Source: Rhizobium freirei PRF 81 (GTDB lineage Bacteria > Pseudomonadota > Alphaproteobacteria > Rhizobiales > Rhizobiaceae). From it: a stretch of 64,000 nucleotides of DNA. Shown here piece after piece: positions 34,668 to 43,601 of this stretch (positions are counted from its first letter, which is position 1; each line of letters starts with the position of its first letter). The translations under genes and the position numbers were made by a program. The notes under the pieces were generated by a model. It worked only from the letters and a program-made list of their open reading frames with translations. It did no database searches and was not told the DNA's origin. The stretch lies in the NCBI RefSeq assembly GCF_000359745.1, contig NZ_AQHN01000084.1, positions 186,001 through 250,000 of the forward strand, given 5' to 3'.

Positions 34668-35426
34668 CTACTTGCCAGCGTCCTTGGCTGCCTTTTCGAT
34701 GACGGCCGCAACCTTTTCCGGCTGCGATGCGAAGACGGCATGGCTTGCCTTGATTTCGGTCACTTCACTGCCGGCGCGCTTGGCCATGTCGCGTTCGAGG
34801 TCGGGATTGATAGCGCGATCGTCACTGGCGACGACCGCCCAGCTCTTCTTCGCCTTCCAGGCGGGATCGCCAACCTTGGCCGTAAAGGCTGCCTTGGAAG
34901 CGAAAACCTGCGATTTCCCCAGGAAATCGGCCTCGTCCTTCGGCAAGTCCGCGGCAAAGTCCGCTGCGAAGGTCGCCGGATCGATGTAGAGATACTGTCC
35001 GTCCTTCGTTTCGCGGATATTCATGCTGCCTACGGGCTTGGAGCTTGCAAGCCCGATCAGGCTTTCGCCCTTGTCCGGCTGGAATGCGGCGACATAAACG
35101 AGACCGGCGACATCCGGGCGATTGCCCGCTTCGGTAATGACCATGCCGCCATAGCTGTGGCCGACGAGCAGGCTCGGGCCGTTCTGAAGGTCGAGCACGC
35201 GATTGGTGGCGGCGACATCGTCGGCAAGTGAGGTGATCGGCTCCTGGACGACCGTGACCTTGAAGCCATCCTTGTCAAGGATATCGGCCGTCTTGCGCCA
35301 TCCCGAGCCGTCGGCAAGAGCGCCGTGGACGATAACGATGTTCTTGATCTCGGCTGCCTGTGCCGCAAAGGCAAAAGTGCTTGCGGCAAGGCCAAGGGCG
35401 GCGATGGAGAGAAAACGGGTATTCAT
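34668..35426 (-). CDS. Secreted alpha/beta hydrolase
   Basis: 252-residue alpha/beta hydrolase with a Sec signal peptide (residues 1-24, ending AAQAAEIK). Nucleophile in LLVGHSYGGMVI (about residue 96), acid in VVASDDRAINPD and catalytic His in KASHAVFASQPE near the C-terminus; the oxyanion HGA segment is IVIVHGALADGSGW. This is the esterase type often seen in rhizobia with signal peptides; substrate unknown. It is 49 bp from the DipZ-like gene on the same strand and might share its transcript. Confidence 0.88.
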   Translation of the reverse strand: MNTRFLSIAALGLAASTFAFAAQAAEIKNIVIVHGALADGSGWRKTADILDKDGFKVTVVQEPITSLADDVAATNRVLDLQNGPSLLVGHSYGGMVITEAGNRPDVAGLVYVAAFQPDKGESLIGLASSKPVGSMNIRETKDGQYLYIDPATFAADFAADLPKDEADFLGKSQVFASKAAFTAKVGDPAWKAKKSWAVVASDDRAINPDLERDMAKRAGSEVTEIKASHAVFASQPEKVAAVIEKAAKDAGK

Positions 35427-35475
35427 GGTATGACTCCTGTCAGTTGAGGTTCATGCTTGAGGTGAAGAGGGAATT

Positions 35476-37248
35476 TCAGCCGAAGGTGAAGGCGTAGGCC
35501 TGAACCCCGGGGTCGAGGAAGCGGATCTCGAAGTTGCGCGCGGTGACATCGCCGGACTGGCGGACGAGTTGGTAGAGCTTGGTCGCAGTGACAGTCCCAT
35601 TTCCGGCGGCGTCGGTATCGGAGCCGTGGTCGGCGTCAGGCGCTTTCCCATCCACGGTCACCTGGAAGCGGATCGGCTTCCCGTCGGCCGAGGGACCGAG
35701 GACGAGGTGCAGGTCGCGGGCGCTGAAGCGATAGCTGATGCCGCCGCCTGCCTTGTTCAGCGATGCCTGCTCCGCACCGACGGTCCAGCTGCCTGCCAAA
35801 CCCCATTGGTTGAGGCCGGGATTGGCGACCGAATAGTCGGCGGCGGTATCCGCCTTAACTCCTTCCGGGGAGACGAAGCCGGTCGCTTGTTTGTAGCCGA
35901 CATAGGTCTCGCCGGAGCGGATATGACCGAGATCGGGGCTCGCTTCCGCGCCCTTTGCATCCGGAACGACGGCGCCGCTTTGGGCCATGTCGCTGCCCGC
36001 TTCGCGTAAGAGATCCTGGATCGCCTGTTCGGTCTGGCGATAATTGCCTTCGCCGAAGTGCTGGTAGCGGACCTGTCCCTTGGCATCGATCAGGTAATGG
36101 GCAGGCCAGTAGTTGTTCTCGAAGGCGCGCCAGATGCGATAGTCGTTGTCGATTGCGACCGGATAGCCGATCTTGAAGTCAGCGATTGCCTTCTTGACGT
36201 TGTCGACATTCTTTTCGAAGGCGAATTCGGGAGCATGGACGCCGATTACGACGAGGCCCTGATCCTTATACTTTTCCGCCCAGGCACGAACATAGGGGAT
36301 GGTGCGGATGCAATTGATGCAGGAATAGGTCCAGAAATCGACGAGCACGACCTTGCCGCGAAGCTCGGCTGACGTTAGCGGCGGAGAGTTCAGCCAGGTC
36401 ACGGCACCGTCGAGCGAAGGGGCGGGGCCTTCGATGGGGAGGTCGCTATGGAACGGCCGCGTCGCGTCGGTGGCAACCTTCATGGCGCCGTTGCTGGCGA
36501 CTTCGGGGTCAGGGCCTGAAGCCTTGGTGTGCAGCTTCTCCAGCAAGGCCTGCTCGAAGGAGCCGGTGCTTGCGTAGGAGAGGCGGGCGAGCAGGCCGGT
36601 ATCGAGGCCAAGCGCGATGGCTGCAACGCCGGCCAGAACGGCGGCTCCGGCGAACTGGCGGATGCGTTCGCTGACGCCGAGAGATCGCTTCATGCCCGCA
36701 AAGATCTTGCCACCGGCAAAGAGGGCAACGGCAAGCGAGGTCGCGGCACCGGCGCCATAGGCCAGCAGCAGGAATGTCGTCTGCAGATTGGCGCCCTTCA
36801 AGGCGGCGCCAGTGAGCACGAGCCCGAGGATCGGGCCGGCGCAGGGCGCCCAGAGCAGGCCGGTTGCAATGCCGAGCACGAAGGAGCTTCTGACGCTCGC
36901 AGTTGTGCGCTGAGCGCCGGCGGCATTCAGGAGATTGTTGCCGAGATCGACAACCGGCCGCGACAGGGTGCTTGCTATACGTGGCGAAATCAGGCTCAGG
37001 CCGAAGAGTCCGAGCAGGACGATTGCTGCAAGGCGACCATATTCATTGGCGCGGATGGCCCAGGCGCCGCCGACCGCAGCAAGGGTTGCGACGAATGCAA
37101 AGGTGAGCGCCATGCCCGCAAGCATGGGCAAGGTGCTCCGAACGAAGGGCTGTCCGGCGCGGGCGAAGACGAAGGGGAGGATGGGCAGGATGCATGGACT
37201 TAGGATCGTCAGCGCACCGCCGAGATAGGCAATGATGAGAAGCGTCAT
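35476..37248 (-). CDS. DipZ-like fusion: CcdA/DsbD membrane domain + thioredoxin + C-terminal DipZ domain
   Basis: 590-residue thiol-redox protein that carries reducing power across the inner membrane. Domains: CcdA-type transporter with six helices (residues 1-235; redox cysteines in ILSPCILPI and WAPCAGPI), a periplasmic TlpA/AhpC-type thioredoxin domain with YSCINCIRT (about 310) and the PEFAFEKNVDNVKKAI stretch, and a C-terminal jelly-roll DipZ domain (about 455-590) containing YVGYKQATGFVSPEGV. This order matches the mycobacterial DipZ family. Probably protects or repairs exported proteins. Divergent from a Tat-exported hydrolase, with OmpR-type repeat boxes between. Confidence 0.9.
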   Translation of the reverse strand: MTLLIIAYLGGALTILSPCILPILPFVFARAGQPFVRSTLPMLAGMALTFAFVATLAAVGGAWAIRANEYGRLAAIVLLGLFGLSLISPRIASTLSRPVVDLGNNLLNAAGAQRTTASVRSSFVLGIATGLLWAPCAGPILGLVLTGAALKGANLQTTFLLLAYGAGAATSLAVALFAGGKIFAGMKRSLGVSERIRQFAGAAVLAGVAAIALGLDTGLLARLSYASTGSFEQALLEKLHTKASGPDPEVASNGAMKVATDATRPFHSDLPIEGPAPSLDGAVTWLNSPPLTSAELRGKVVLVDFWTYSCINCIRTIPYVRAWAEKYKDQGLVVIGVHAPEFAFEKNVDNVKKAIADFKIGYPVAIDNDYRIWRAFENNYWPAHYLIDAKGQVRYQHFGEGNYRQTEQAIQDLLREAGSDMAQSGAVVPDAKGAEASPDLGHIRSGETYVGYKQATGFVSPEGVKADTAADYSVANPGLNQWGLAGSWTVGAEQASLNKAGGGISYRFSARDLHLVLGPSADGKPIRFQVTVDGKAPDADHGSDTDAAGNGTVTATKLYQLVRQSGDVTARNFEIRFLDPGVQAYAFTFG

Positions 37249-37607
37249 CGTCTTGTTCCTTTAGAAGCGATTGACCGGCTGGCGGCGGCAATGTGCCGTC
37301 CCCAGCAGTGACGCTATCTGCCGTCGGCGACGTATCTCGAATGTGTCTGATTGGACGGGAGAATGTACCGAAACGTCGATCTCTTCGGCTTCGATACATT
37401 GCGATACAAACTGGGTGTTGCCGGCTTGATTTTGCAACGAGCCGGGCCGCTTGCCGAGGCACTGCCGCCAGGAGCGACGGATTGTATCAGACTGTATCTT
37501 GGCGGCCCGAAACTACAAAGGCATTCAAAAGGCCGTCGCCAGCGACACATCGGCGATACATGCGGCTGGCTTTCTCAAGCTCACGATCCAATCCACAGGA
37601 GAGACAG
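37249..37607. promoter_or_regulatory. Divergent control region with paired 10-bp-period direct repeats
   Basis: No gene in these 359 bp. Two box pairs stand out: GATACA-TTGC-GATACA at 37393-37408 and TGTATC-AGAC-TGTATC at 37485-37500. Each is a direct repeat with 10-bp period, and the second pair is the reverse complement of the first. OmpR-type response regulators bind such tandem half-sites, and one is encoded 1.2 kb downstream. Similar TGTAA/TGTAT repeats precede ohr. Regulation by that system is inferred. Confidence 0.6.
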
Positions 37608-38660
37608 ATGTCCGAGGAAATCAACCACAACCGCCGCCGCTTTTTCGGTATTGCCGCAATCGCCGTCGCCGCCGCCGAATTTGGTCTGCCCGCCATCGCC
37701 GGCGCCGAGGAAGCGAAGTCTTCCGCTTCGACCTTGCCCGCCGTCAAGGCCGGCAGCCACACCTCCTTCGAAGCGCTGAAGCAGATCGATGCGGGCGTGC
37801 TCAATGTCGGTTATGCCGAAGCCGGTCCGGCCGATGGACCGGTCGTATTGCTGCTGCATGGCTGGCCCTACGATATCTACAGCTTCGTCGATGTCGCGCC
37901 GCTTTTGGCCGGTGCCGGCTACCGTGTCATCATTCCCTATCTCCGCGGCTATGGGACCACCCATTTTCTTTCGAAGGAAACCCCGCGCAACGGTCAGCAG
38001 GCAGCACTTGCCGCCGACATGATCGCGCTTCTCGATGCGCTGAAGATCGAAAAGGTCGTCGTTGCCGGTTACGACTGGGGCGGCCGTACCGCCGACATCA
38101 TGGCGGCACTCTGGCCCGAGCGTTGCAAGGCGCTGGTCTCGGTCAGCGGCTATCTCATCGGCAGCCAGGAAATCAACCGCAAACCGCTGCCGCCGAAGGC
38201 TGAGCTTGCCTGGTGGTATCAGTTCTATTTCGCTACCGAGCGCGGCCGCCTCGGCTATCAGGAAAACCGGCACGATTTCGCTAAGCTGATCTGGCATACC
38301 GCCTCGCCGCAATGGGCCTTCGACGACGCCACCTACGATCGCTCGGCCGCTGCCTTCGACAATCCCGACCATGTCGATATCGTCATTCACAATTACCGTT
38401 GGCGCCTTGGTCTCGTCGAAGGCGAGGAGAAGTTCGATGCCTATGAGAAGAAGCTGGCCGCAGGCCCGGTGATTTCGATCCCGACGATCACCATGGAAGG
38501 CGACGCCAACGGGGCGCCTCACCCCGAGCCCTCAGCCTATCGTGGCAAGTTCTCCGGCAAATATGAGCATCGCACCATCACCGGCGGCATCGGGCACAAT
38601 CTTCCCCAGGAAGCGCCGCAAGCCTTTGCACAGGCTGTGATAGATGTTGATCGTTCATAG
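37608..38660 (+). CDS. Tat-exported alpha/beta hydrolase (epoxide hydrolase/haloalkane dehalogenase-like)
   Basis: 350 residues. A twin-arginine signal NRRRFFGIAAIAVAAAEF near residue 8 indicates folded export. Hydrolase core: LLLHGWPYDIYSF, AGYDWGGRTADIM with aspartate as nucleophile (about residue 155, DWGG type as in epoxide hydrolases and dehalogenases rather than serine esterases), and the histidine in GGIGHNLPQEAP near the end. The ATG at 37608 follows AGGAGAGACAG. It faces the DipZ-like gene and precedes a two-component system on the same strand. Substrate unknown. Confidence 0.88.
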   Translation: MSEEINHNRRRFFGIAAIAVAAAEFGLPAIAGAEEAKSSASTLPAVKAGSHTSFEALKQIDAGVLNVGYAEAGPADGPVVLLLHGWPYDIYSFVDVAPLLAGAGYRVIIPYLRGYGTTHFLSKETPRNGQQAALAADMIALLDALKIEKVVVAGYDWGGRTADIMAALWPERCKALVSVSGYLIGSQEINRKPLPPKAELAWWYQFYFATERGRLGYQENRHDFAKLIWHTASPQWAFDDATYDRSAAAFDNPDHVDIVIHNYRWRLGLVEGEEKFDAYEKKLAAGPVISIPTITMEGDANGAPHPEPSAYRGKFSGKYEHRTITGGIGHNLPQEAPQAFAQAVIDVDRS

Positions 38661-38773
38661 TTCGGCGATAGTGTGCGGGAGGCGCTGGCGTAAGCTGGCG
38701 CCCTCCGCCGTTGGCACGCCAAAGGGATGAATGTTCGTAGCTTGATGCTTACGATGATGAGTGGGAAATCGAA

Positions 38774-39514
38774 ATGGACCATGTCGACCATATCCTGATC
38801 GTGGATGACGATCGGGAAATCCGCGAGCTGGTGTCGAGCTATCTGAAGAAGAACGGCCTGCGGGCGACGGTGGCTGCCGACGGCCGGCAGATGCGCAGTT
38901 TTCTCGAGGCCAATTCGGTCGATCTGATCGTGCTCGACGTGATGATGCCGGGCGACGACGGCCTTGTGCTTTGCCGCGAGCTTCGCGCCGGAAAGCACAA
39001 GGCGACGCCCATCCTGATGCTGACGGCGCGCAGCGACGAAATGGACCGGATCCTCGGCCTGGAGATGGGGGCCGACGATTATCTGGCCAAGCCGTTCGCC
39101 GCCCGCGAACTTCTCGCCCGCATCAAAGCCGTCCTTCGGCGCACGCGCATGCTGCCGCCCAATCTGCAGATCAGCGAAGCCGGTCAATTGCTTGTCTTCG
39201 GGGATTGGCGGCTCGACACGGTCGGCCGCCATCTGCTCGACAAGGATGGAACTGAAATTACGCTGAGCGGAGCCGAATACCGTCTGCTGCGCGTTTTCAT
39301 CGACCACCCGCAGCGGGTGCTCAATCGCGATCAGCTGCTGAACCTGACGCAGGGCCGCGATGCCGATCTCTTCGATCGCTCGATCGACCTGCTTGTCAGC
39401 CGCTTGCGTCAGCGCTTGGGCGACGATGCGCGCGAGCCGACCTATATCAAGACGGTGCGCAGCGAAGGTTATGTCTTCTCGGTTCCGGTGGAGATCGCGG
39501 AGCTGCGTCCATGA
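38774..39514 (+). CDS. OmpR-family response regulator
   Basis: 246 residues. Receiver domain with acidic pocket VDDD, phospho-acceptor Asp in IVLDVMMPG (about residue 56) and KPFAARELLARI; C-terminal winged helix with VFGDWRLDTVGRHL and DRSIDLLVSRLRQRLGDDAREPTYIKTVRSEGYVF. It overlaps the kinase gene by four bases (ATGA). Likely targets include the tandem TGTATC/TGTAA boxes at 37393-37500 and 41136-41161. Confidence 0.95.
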   Translation: MDHVDHILIVDDDREIRELVSSYLKKNGLRATVAADGRQMRSFLEANSVDLIVLDVMMPGDDGLVLCRELRAGKHKATPILMLTARSDEMDRILGLEMGADDYLAKPFAARELLARIKAVLRRTRMLPPNLQISEAGQLLVFGDWRLDTVGRHLLDKDGTEITLSGAEYRLLRVFIDHPQRVLNRDQLLNLTQGRDADLFDRSIDLLVSRLRQRLGDDAREPTYIKTVRSEGYVFSVPVEIAELRP

Positions 39515-40833
39515 GCACGGCGACCTTGCAACCTCGAAGGCTGTCATGGCCCGGCACCTTGCGCTCGCGCATCTTCCTCATCCTGCTGCTCGGACTTGCG
39601 ATCGCCTATGGGCTCTCCTTCAGCGTTTTGTACCTGGAGCGTTATATGTCGGCGAAGGCCGTCATGCTCGGTACTCTGGAGAGCGATGTCGCGACCTCGA
39701 TCGCCGTGCTCGACCGCCTGCCGGCGGGAGAAAGGGCGAATTTTGTCGATTGGCTGAGCCGCGGCAACTATAATTTCGAGCTGGGGACGGGGCTGCCGGG
39801 CGTGCCCGATAGCTCTGCCCGCAGCGCGGAGATCGCCGCCAAGATAGAGGATGCGGTGGGCCATCGCTTTCCCATCCATGTCGAATCGATACCCGGTCCG
39901 ATCATGCGTCTGCAGGCGCATCTGAACCTGAGCGACGGCAGCCCGTTGACCATCGACATCGTGCCGAAGGGCATCATGCCCATCGCCAGCTGGCTGCCTT
40001 ACGTCTTCGTGGTGCAGATGCTGGTGATCGTCCTTTGTACCTGGTTCGCCGTCCGTCTGGCGATCCGTCCGCTCGCCGCGCTTGCAGCAGCGGCCGATGC
40101 GCTCGATCCTGACAAGAAGGGACCGGATTTAAGCGATGGCGGACCGAGCGAGGTGGCTCACGCCGCCAAAGCCTTCAACGCGATGCGCGACCGTATCGCG
40201 CATTACCTTGAGGAGCGCGTGCAGATTCTCGCGGCGATCTCGCACGATCTGCAGACGCCGATCACGCGCATGCGCCTGCGCGCCGATATTGCCGATGATT
40301 CGCCTGAAAAAGCCAAGCTGCTGCAGGATCTCGGCGAGATCGAGCGCCTCGTGCAGGATGGTATAGCCTATGCGCGCAGCGCCCATGGCAACGGCGAGAA
40401 GAGCTCCCGCATCGATCTTGCCTCCTTCGTCGAAAGCATCTGCTACGACTATCAGGACACCGGCAAATCCGTCGAGATTCTCGGCCTCATTCACGGGACG
40501 ATGACGACGAAACCACATGCCCTGCGTCGCATCCTTACCAATTTCATCGATAATGCCATAAAGTTCGCAGGCGCCGCGGAGATTGCCGTGGAACGCAGGG
40601 ACAAGGGCGAGATTGTCATAACGGTGCTGGACCGCGGTCCGGGCATTCCGCAGGACCAGATAGAAGCGGCTATGCAGCCCTTCTTCCGGCTGGAACAATC
40701 GCGCAACCGCAACACGGGCGGCACCGGGCTCGGCCTTGCGATCGCCCAGCAACTGGCCCGGACGCTTGGCGGCTCGGTCAGGCTCTACAACCGTGAAGGC
40801 GGCGGTCTCGCGGCCGAAGTCGTCATTTCCTGA
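39511..40833 (+). CDS. EnvZ-type sensor histidine kinase
   Basis: 440 residues: two membrane helices (about 22-42 and 160-182) enclosing a periplasmic sensor of about 115 residues, a HAMP linker (RLAIRPLAALAAAADAL), HisKA with phospho-His in AAISHDLQTPITRMR (about residue 248), and HATPase with NFIDNAIKFAG, DRGPGIP and GTGLGLAIAQQLA. Forms the cognate pair with the regulator upstream. The signal sensed is unknown; redox-related neighbours suggest envelope or oxidative stress. Confidence 0.95.
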   Translation: MSTATLQPRRLSWPGTLRSRIFLILLLGLAIAYGLSFSVLYLERYMSAKAVMLGTLESDVATSIAVLDRLPAGERANFVDWLSRGNYNFELGTGLPGVPDSSARSAEIAAKIEDAVGHRFPIHVESIPGPIMRLQAHLNLSDGSPLTIDIVPKGIMPIASWLPYVFVVQMLVIVLCTWFAVRLAIRPLAALAAAADALDPDKKGPDLSDGGPSEVAHAAKAFNAMRDRIAHYLEERVQILAAISHDLQTPITRMRLRADIADDSPEKAKLLQDLGEIERLVQDGIAYARSAHGNGEKSSRIDLASFVESICYDYQDTGKSVEILGLIHGTMTTKPHALRRILTNFIDNAIKFAGAAEIAVERRDKGEIVITVLDRGPGIPQDQIEAAMQPFFRLEQSRNRNTGGTGLGLAIAQQLARTLGGSVRLYNREGGGLAAEVVIS

Positions 40834-40885
40834 TCGCTCGCGGAGAGGATTTTTTGGAAGTGGCTTCTGTTCGTCCGGACAGCGG

Positions 40886-41008
40886 CTAAATCCATCCAAA
40901 CAGCCAGGCTAGTAGCGAGATTATCGCGGCTAATGCCAGCCAAAGCAGGAGTCGGTCCCTGGATACCCGCTTGGCATCCTCTTTGGAAACAACTCGATAT
41001 GTTTCCAT
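40886..41008 (-). CDS. 40-residue single-pass membrane protein
   Basis: METYRVVSKEDAKRVSRDR followed by one strongly hydrophobic helix (LLLWLALAAIISLLAWLFGW) to the end. The ATG at 41008 is preceded by GGAGAAG at good spacing; a TTG start 23 codons earlier is possible but less likely. Lies between the two-component system and ohr. Such small tail-anchored proteins are often missed. Function unknown. Confidence 0.6.
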   Translation of the reverse strand: METYRVVSKEDAKRVSRDRLLLWLALAAIISLLAWLFGWI

Positions 41009-41135
41009 CCGAATCTTCTCCGCGTCCCCGTCGAGATCGCGTGTCCCGAAATGTTGTTTGGTCTCGTTTTGCCCCAAGCGTGTCTCCGATTTCGCCGTTA
41101 CCGTTTTCCGCCTAATTTACGATTTTCAGGCTCTT

Positions 41136-41161
41136 TGTAAGCGATTGTATCCGGCCTGTAA
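41136..41161 (+). promoter_or_regulatory. Tandem TGTAA/TGTAT boxes upstream of ohr
   Basis: TGTAA at 41136, TGTAT at 41146 and TGTAA at 41157 (periods 10 and 11 bp), with one more TGTAAC at 41174. They resemble the tandem TGTATC boxes upstream of the Tat hydrolase and lie on the ohr side of the divergent gap, pointing to common control by the nearby OmpR-type regulator. Confidence 0.5.
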
Positions 41162-41294
41162 CGGCCTACGTTTTGTAACACTTCCGGCGATTCCGGAAAC
41201 ATGCCGGATACGTCGATCCGTCAAAAACAACTCCGTCAACGGACGTCGCCCCAGACGACACAACAGACCGGGCGACGCAACAAAGGAGTGTTCC

Positions 41295-41711
41295 ATGACC
41301 AAGATCGACAAGGTTCTCTACACGGCAAGAACGCATACCATCGGCGGCCGCGACGGCTCCGCGCGCAGCGATGACGGCCAGCTGGAGGTCAAGCTTTCGC
41401 CTCCCGGCAGCGCCCATGCCGGCACCAATCCCGAGCAGCTTTTCGCAGCCGGCTGGTCGGCCTGCTTCATCGGCGCAATGGGCCTTGCTGCGGGTAAGCG
41501 CAAGATCAAGCTACCGGCCGATCTCGCCGTCGATGCCGAGGTGGATCTCGGCACCACGGAAGGCGCCTATTTCCTGCAGGCGCGTCTGACCATCAGCATG
41601 CCCGGCATCGAGCCGGAGCTGGCGCGGGCGCTCGTTGAAGAAGCGCATCAGACCTGCCCTTATTCGAAGGCCACTCGCGGCAACATCGATGTCGAGCTGA
41701 AGCTCGCCTGA
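41295..41711 (+). CDS. ohr: Organic hydroperoxide resistance protein (Ohr/OsmC family)
   Basis: 138-residue thiol peroxidase that reduces organic hydroperoxides. The two redox cysteines of Ohr are visible in WSACFIGAMG (about residue 60) and QTCPYSKATRGN (about residue 124), and VLYTARTHTIGGRDG starts the N-terminal strand region. AAGGAG precedes the ATG. No OhrR gene is adjacent; the TGTAA repeats upstream suggest control by the two-component system instead. Confidence 0.92.
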   Translation: MTKIDKVLYTARTHTIGGRDGSARSDDGQLEVKLSPPGSAHAGTNPEQLFAAGWSACFIGAMGLAAGKRKIKLPADLAVDAEVDLGTTEGAYFLQARLTISMPGIEPELARALVEEAHQTCPYSKATRGNIDVELKLA

Positions 41712-41733
41712 GAATCGCTTGTACGCTGATATT

Positions 41734-41761
41734 GCGCGCCGTTCCGGAAGGGGCGGCGCGC
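41734..41761 (+). terminator. Hairpin after ohr
   Basis: GCGCGCCG and its exact complement CGGCGCGC around a 12-base loop, 22 bp after the ohr stop. A TTTTT run follows about 11 bp later. Confidence 0.55.
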
Positions 41762-41828
41762 CGAATCGTTAATTTTTCCGCATCGAATAATCAGTAAGGC
41801 AGCGCCTGCTTTGCGCCTGGAGGATCTC

Positions 41829-41972
41829 ATGAGACCGATTATTCTTCTCCTTGCGGGAGCTGCGATTTTCGCCGCTCCATGCGTCTATGACCCCAGCTCC
41901 AACGAGCCTTCCGCGCTTGCGAGCATTGCCGTTTTGTGGGGCGGTTCGGGCTCGAATGGAGCGTCGCGTTAA
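41829..41972 (+). CDS. Small putative secreted protein, 47 residues
   Basis: ATG at 41829 preceded by GGAGGA. The product begins MRPIILLLAGAAIFAAPC, a short signal-peptide-like helix, then VYDPSSNEPSALASIAVLWGGSGSNGASR. The cysteine after AAP is not a standard lipobox (Pro at -1). It ends 52 bp before minC. Good ribosome site and signal-like N-terminus support it; no homologue comes to mind. Confidence 0.45.
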   Translation: MRPIILLLAGAAIFAAPCVYDPSSNEPSALASIAVLWGGSGSNGASR

Positions 41973-42024
41973 CCACTTGTTAACCATATCAGCGGTACAC
42001 AAGGTCAACGATTTATTTACATAG

Positions 42025-42756
42025 ATGACCAAAGTGCTAACAGACGCTCGCTCGATCCGTATCAAGGGCCGCTCCTTTCTGGCGGTCATGCTTTCGCCGG
42101 ACCTTCCGCTGGACCAGTGGTTGATCAGGCTTGACGACCTCGCAGCTCGTTCGGCCGGCTTCTTTCTTGGGCGGCCGGTCGTACTCGACATCACCGATCT
42201 GCCGATCGACAAGGCGCAGCTCAAGGAGCTGATATCAGAGCTTTCGGCGCGCAATGTCAGCATCATGGGTATCGAGGGCGGTCGTCCGTCGATCGCCGGG
42301 CCTGGCATGCCGCCGATACTGAAGGGCGGGCGTCCGGCCGCCGATTTTGAAGTCTCGGAAGCAGAGCCGGTGGTGGAGCGCCGCAACAGCGAACCCAAGG
42401 CACCGCCGCCGGAAATCCGGCCGGTCACGCAGTCGCTGATCATCCGCGAGCCGGTACGTTCGGGCCAGTCGGTGATCTTTCCGGAAGGCGATGTCACGAT
42501 CATCGGTTCGGTGGCATCCGGTGCGGAAGTCATCGCGGGCGGATCCATCCACATCTATGGCGCTCTGCGCGGCCGCGCCATGGCGGGCTCGATCGGCAAT
42601 GCCTCGGCGCGAATCTTTTGCCGCAAGCTCGAGGCCGAGCTTTTGGCGATCGATGGAATTTACAAAATGGCGGAAGACGTATCACCCAGCCTCAGAGGGC
42701 AGCCTGTTCAGCTCTGGCTGGATGGTGAAACGATCATGGCTGAAAAACTAATCTGA
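42025..42756 (+). CDS. minC: Septum site-determining protein MinC
   Basis: 243-residue FtsZ inhibitor that keeps the division ring away from the poles. N-terminal FtsZ-binding domain (residues 1-110, SIRIKGRSFLAVMLSP, VVLDITDLPID), a proline-rich linker, and the C-terminal beta-helix that binds MinD (RSGQSVIFPEGDVTIIGSVASGAEVIAGGSIHIYGALRGRAMAG, about 145-190). First gene of minCDE; 29 bp before minD. Confidence 0.97.
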   Translation: MTKVLTDARSIRIKGRSFLAVMLSPDLPLDQWLIRLDDLAARSAGFFLGRPVVLDITDLPIDKAQLKELISELSARNVSIMGIEGGRPSIAGPGMPPILKGGRPAADFEVSEAEPVVERRNSEPKAPPPEIRPVTQSLIIREPVRSGQSVIFPEGDVTIIGSVASGAEVIAGGSIHIYGALRGRAMAGSIGNASARIFCRKLEAELLAIDGIYKMAEDVSPSLRGQPVQLWLDGETIMAEKLI

Positions 42757-42785
42757 GCCGAAGCCGGCGAAAACAGGAGAGCGAG

Positions 42786-43601
42786 ATGGGCAAGGTAATC
42801 GTCGTCACATCGGGCAAGGGCGGAGTTGGAAAGACCACTTCGACTGCCGCATTGGGGGCGGCTCTGGCACAGAGGGGCGATAAGGTCGTCGTGGTCGATT
42901 TCGACGTTGGGCTGCGAAATCTCGATCTGGTCATGGGTGCGGAACGGCGCGTCGTCTACGATCTGGTCAACGTCATTCATGGCGATGCCAAGCTGCCGCA
43001 GGCGCTGATCCGCGACAAGCGGCTGGAGACGCTCTTCCTGCTGCCGGCTTCGCAGACCCGCGACAAGGACAATCTTACCCCCGAGGGCGTCGAACGCGTC
43101 ATCAACGAGCTCAAGAACTATTTCGACTGGGTCATCTGCGACAGCCCGGCCGGTATCGAGCGCGGTGCAACGCTTGCCATGCGTCATGCCGACGTCGCCG
43201 TCGTCGTCACCAATCCGGAAGTCTCCTCGGTACGCGATTCCGATCGCATCATCGGCCTGCTGGACTCCAAGACGCTGAAGGCCGAGCGCGGCGAGCGCAT
43301 GGAAAAGCATCTGCTGCTGACCCGCTTCGATGCCGGTCGCGCCGAGCGCGGCGACATGCTGAAGGTCGACGATGTGCTGGAAATTCTCTCCATTCCGTTG
43401 CTCGGCATCATTCCTGAAAGCACGGACGTTCTGCGCGCCTCCAACCTCGGCTCGCCCGTGACGCTCGCCGACGCGCGCTGCGCGCCAGCGCTTGCCTATT
43501 TCGAAGCCGCACGCCGTCTTGCCGGCGAGCAGCTGCCGGTCACCATCCCCGGCGAAAAGCGGGGTATCTTCGGCAAGTTCTTCGCAAGGAGGGCCGCATG
43601 A
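42786..43601 (+). CDS. minD: Septum site-determining ATPase MinD
   Basis: 271-residue membrane-cycling ParA/MinD ATPase. Deviant Walker A VVTSGKGGVGKTTSTAALG, Walker A' VVVDFDVGLRNLDLVMG, switch II VICDSPAGIERGA, and a C-terminal amphipathic helix (KRGIFGKFFARRA) that binds membrane. AGGAGAG precedes the ATG; its stop overlaps minE by four bases. Confidence 0.98.
   Translation: MGKVIVVTSGKGGVGKTTSTAALGAALAQRGDKVVVVDFDVGLRNLDLVMGAERRVVYDLVNVIHGDAKLPQALIRDKRLETLFLLPASQTRDKDNLTPEGVERVINELKNYFDWVICDSPAGIERGATLAMRHADVAVVVTNPEVSSVRDSDRIIGLLDSKTLKAERGERMEKHLLLTRFDAGRAERGDMLKVDDVLEILSIPLLGIIPESTDVLRASNLGSPVTLADARCAPALAYFEAARRLAGEQLPVTIPGEKRGIFGKFFARRAA

Noticed and set aside
36529..37203. 224-residue plus-strand frame under the DipZ-like gene
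   Set aside because: Antisense to the CcdA-type membrane domain, rich in Gly, Glu and Ala with no motif.
38676..38705. Terminator between the Tat hydrolase and the response regulator
   Set aside because: The stem GGGAGGCGC/GCGCCCTCC has two mismatched positions and no T-run, so it is too weak to list.
41829..41972. Lipoprotein signal in the 47-residue secreted protein
   Set aside because: The residue before the cysteine is Pro, which is not accepted in a lipobox, so only a general signal-like helix is claimed.
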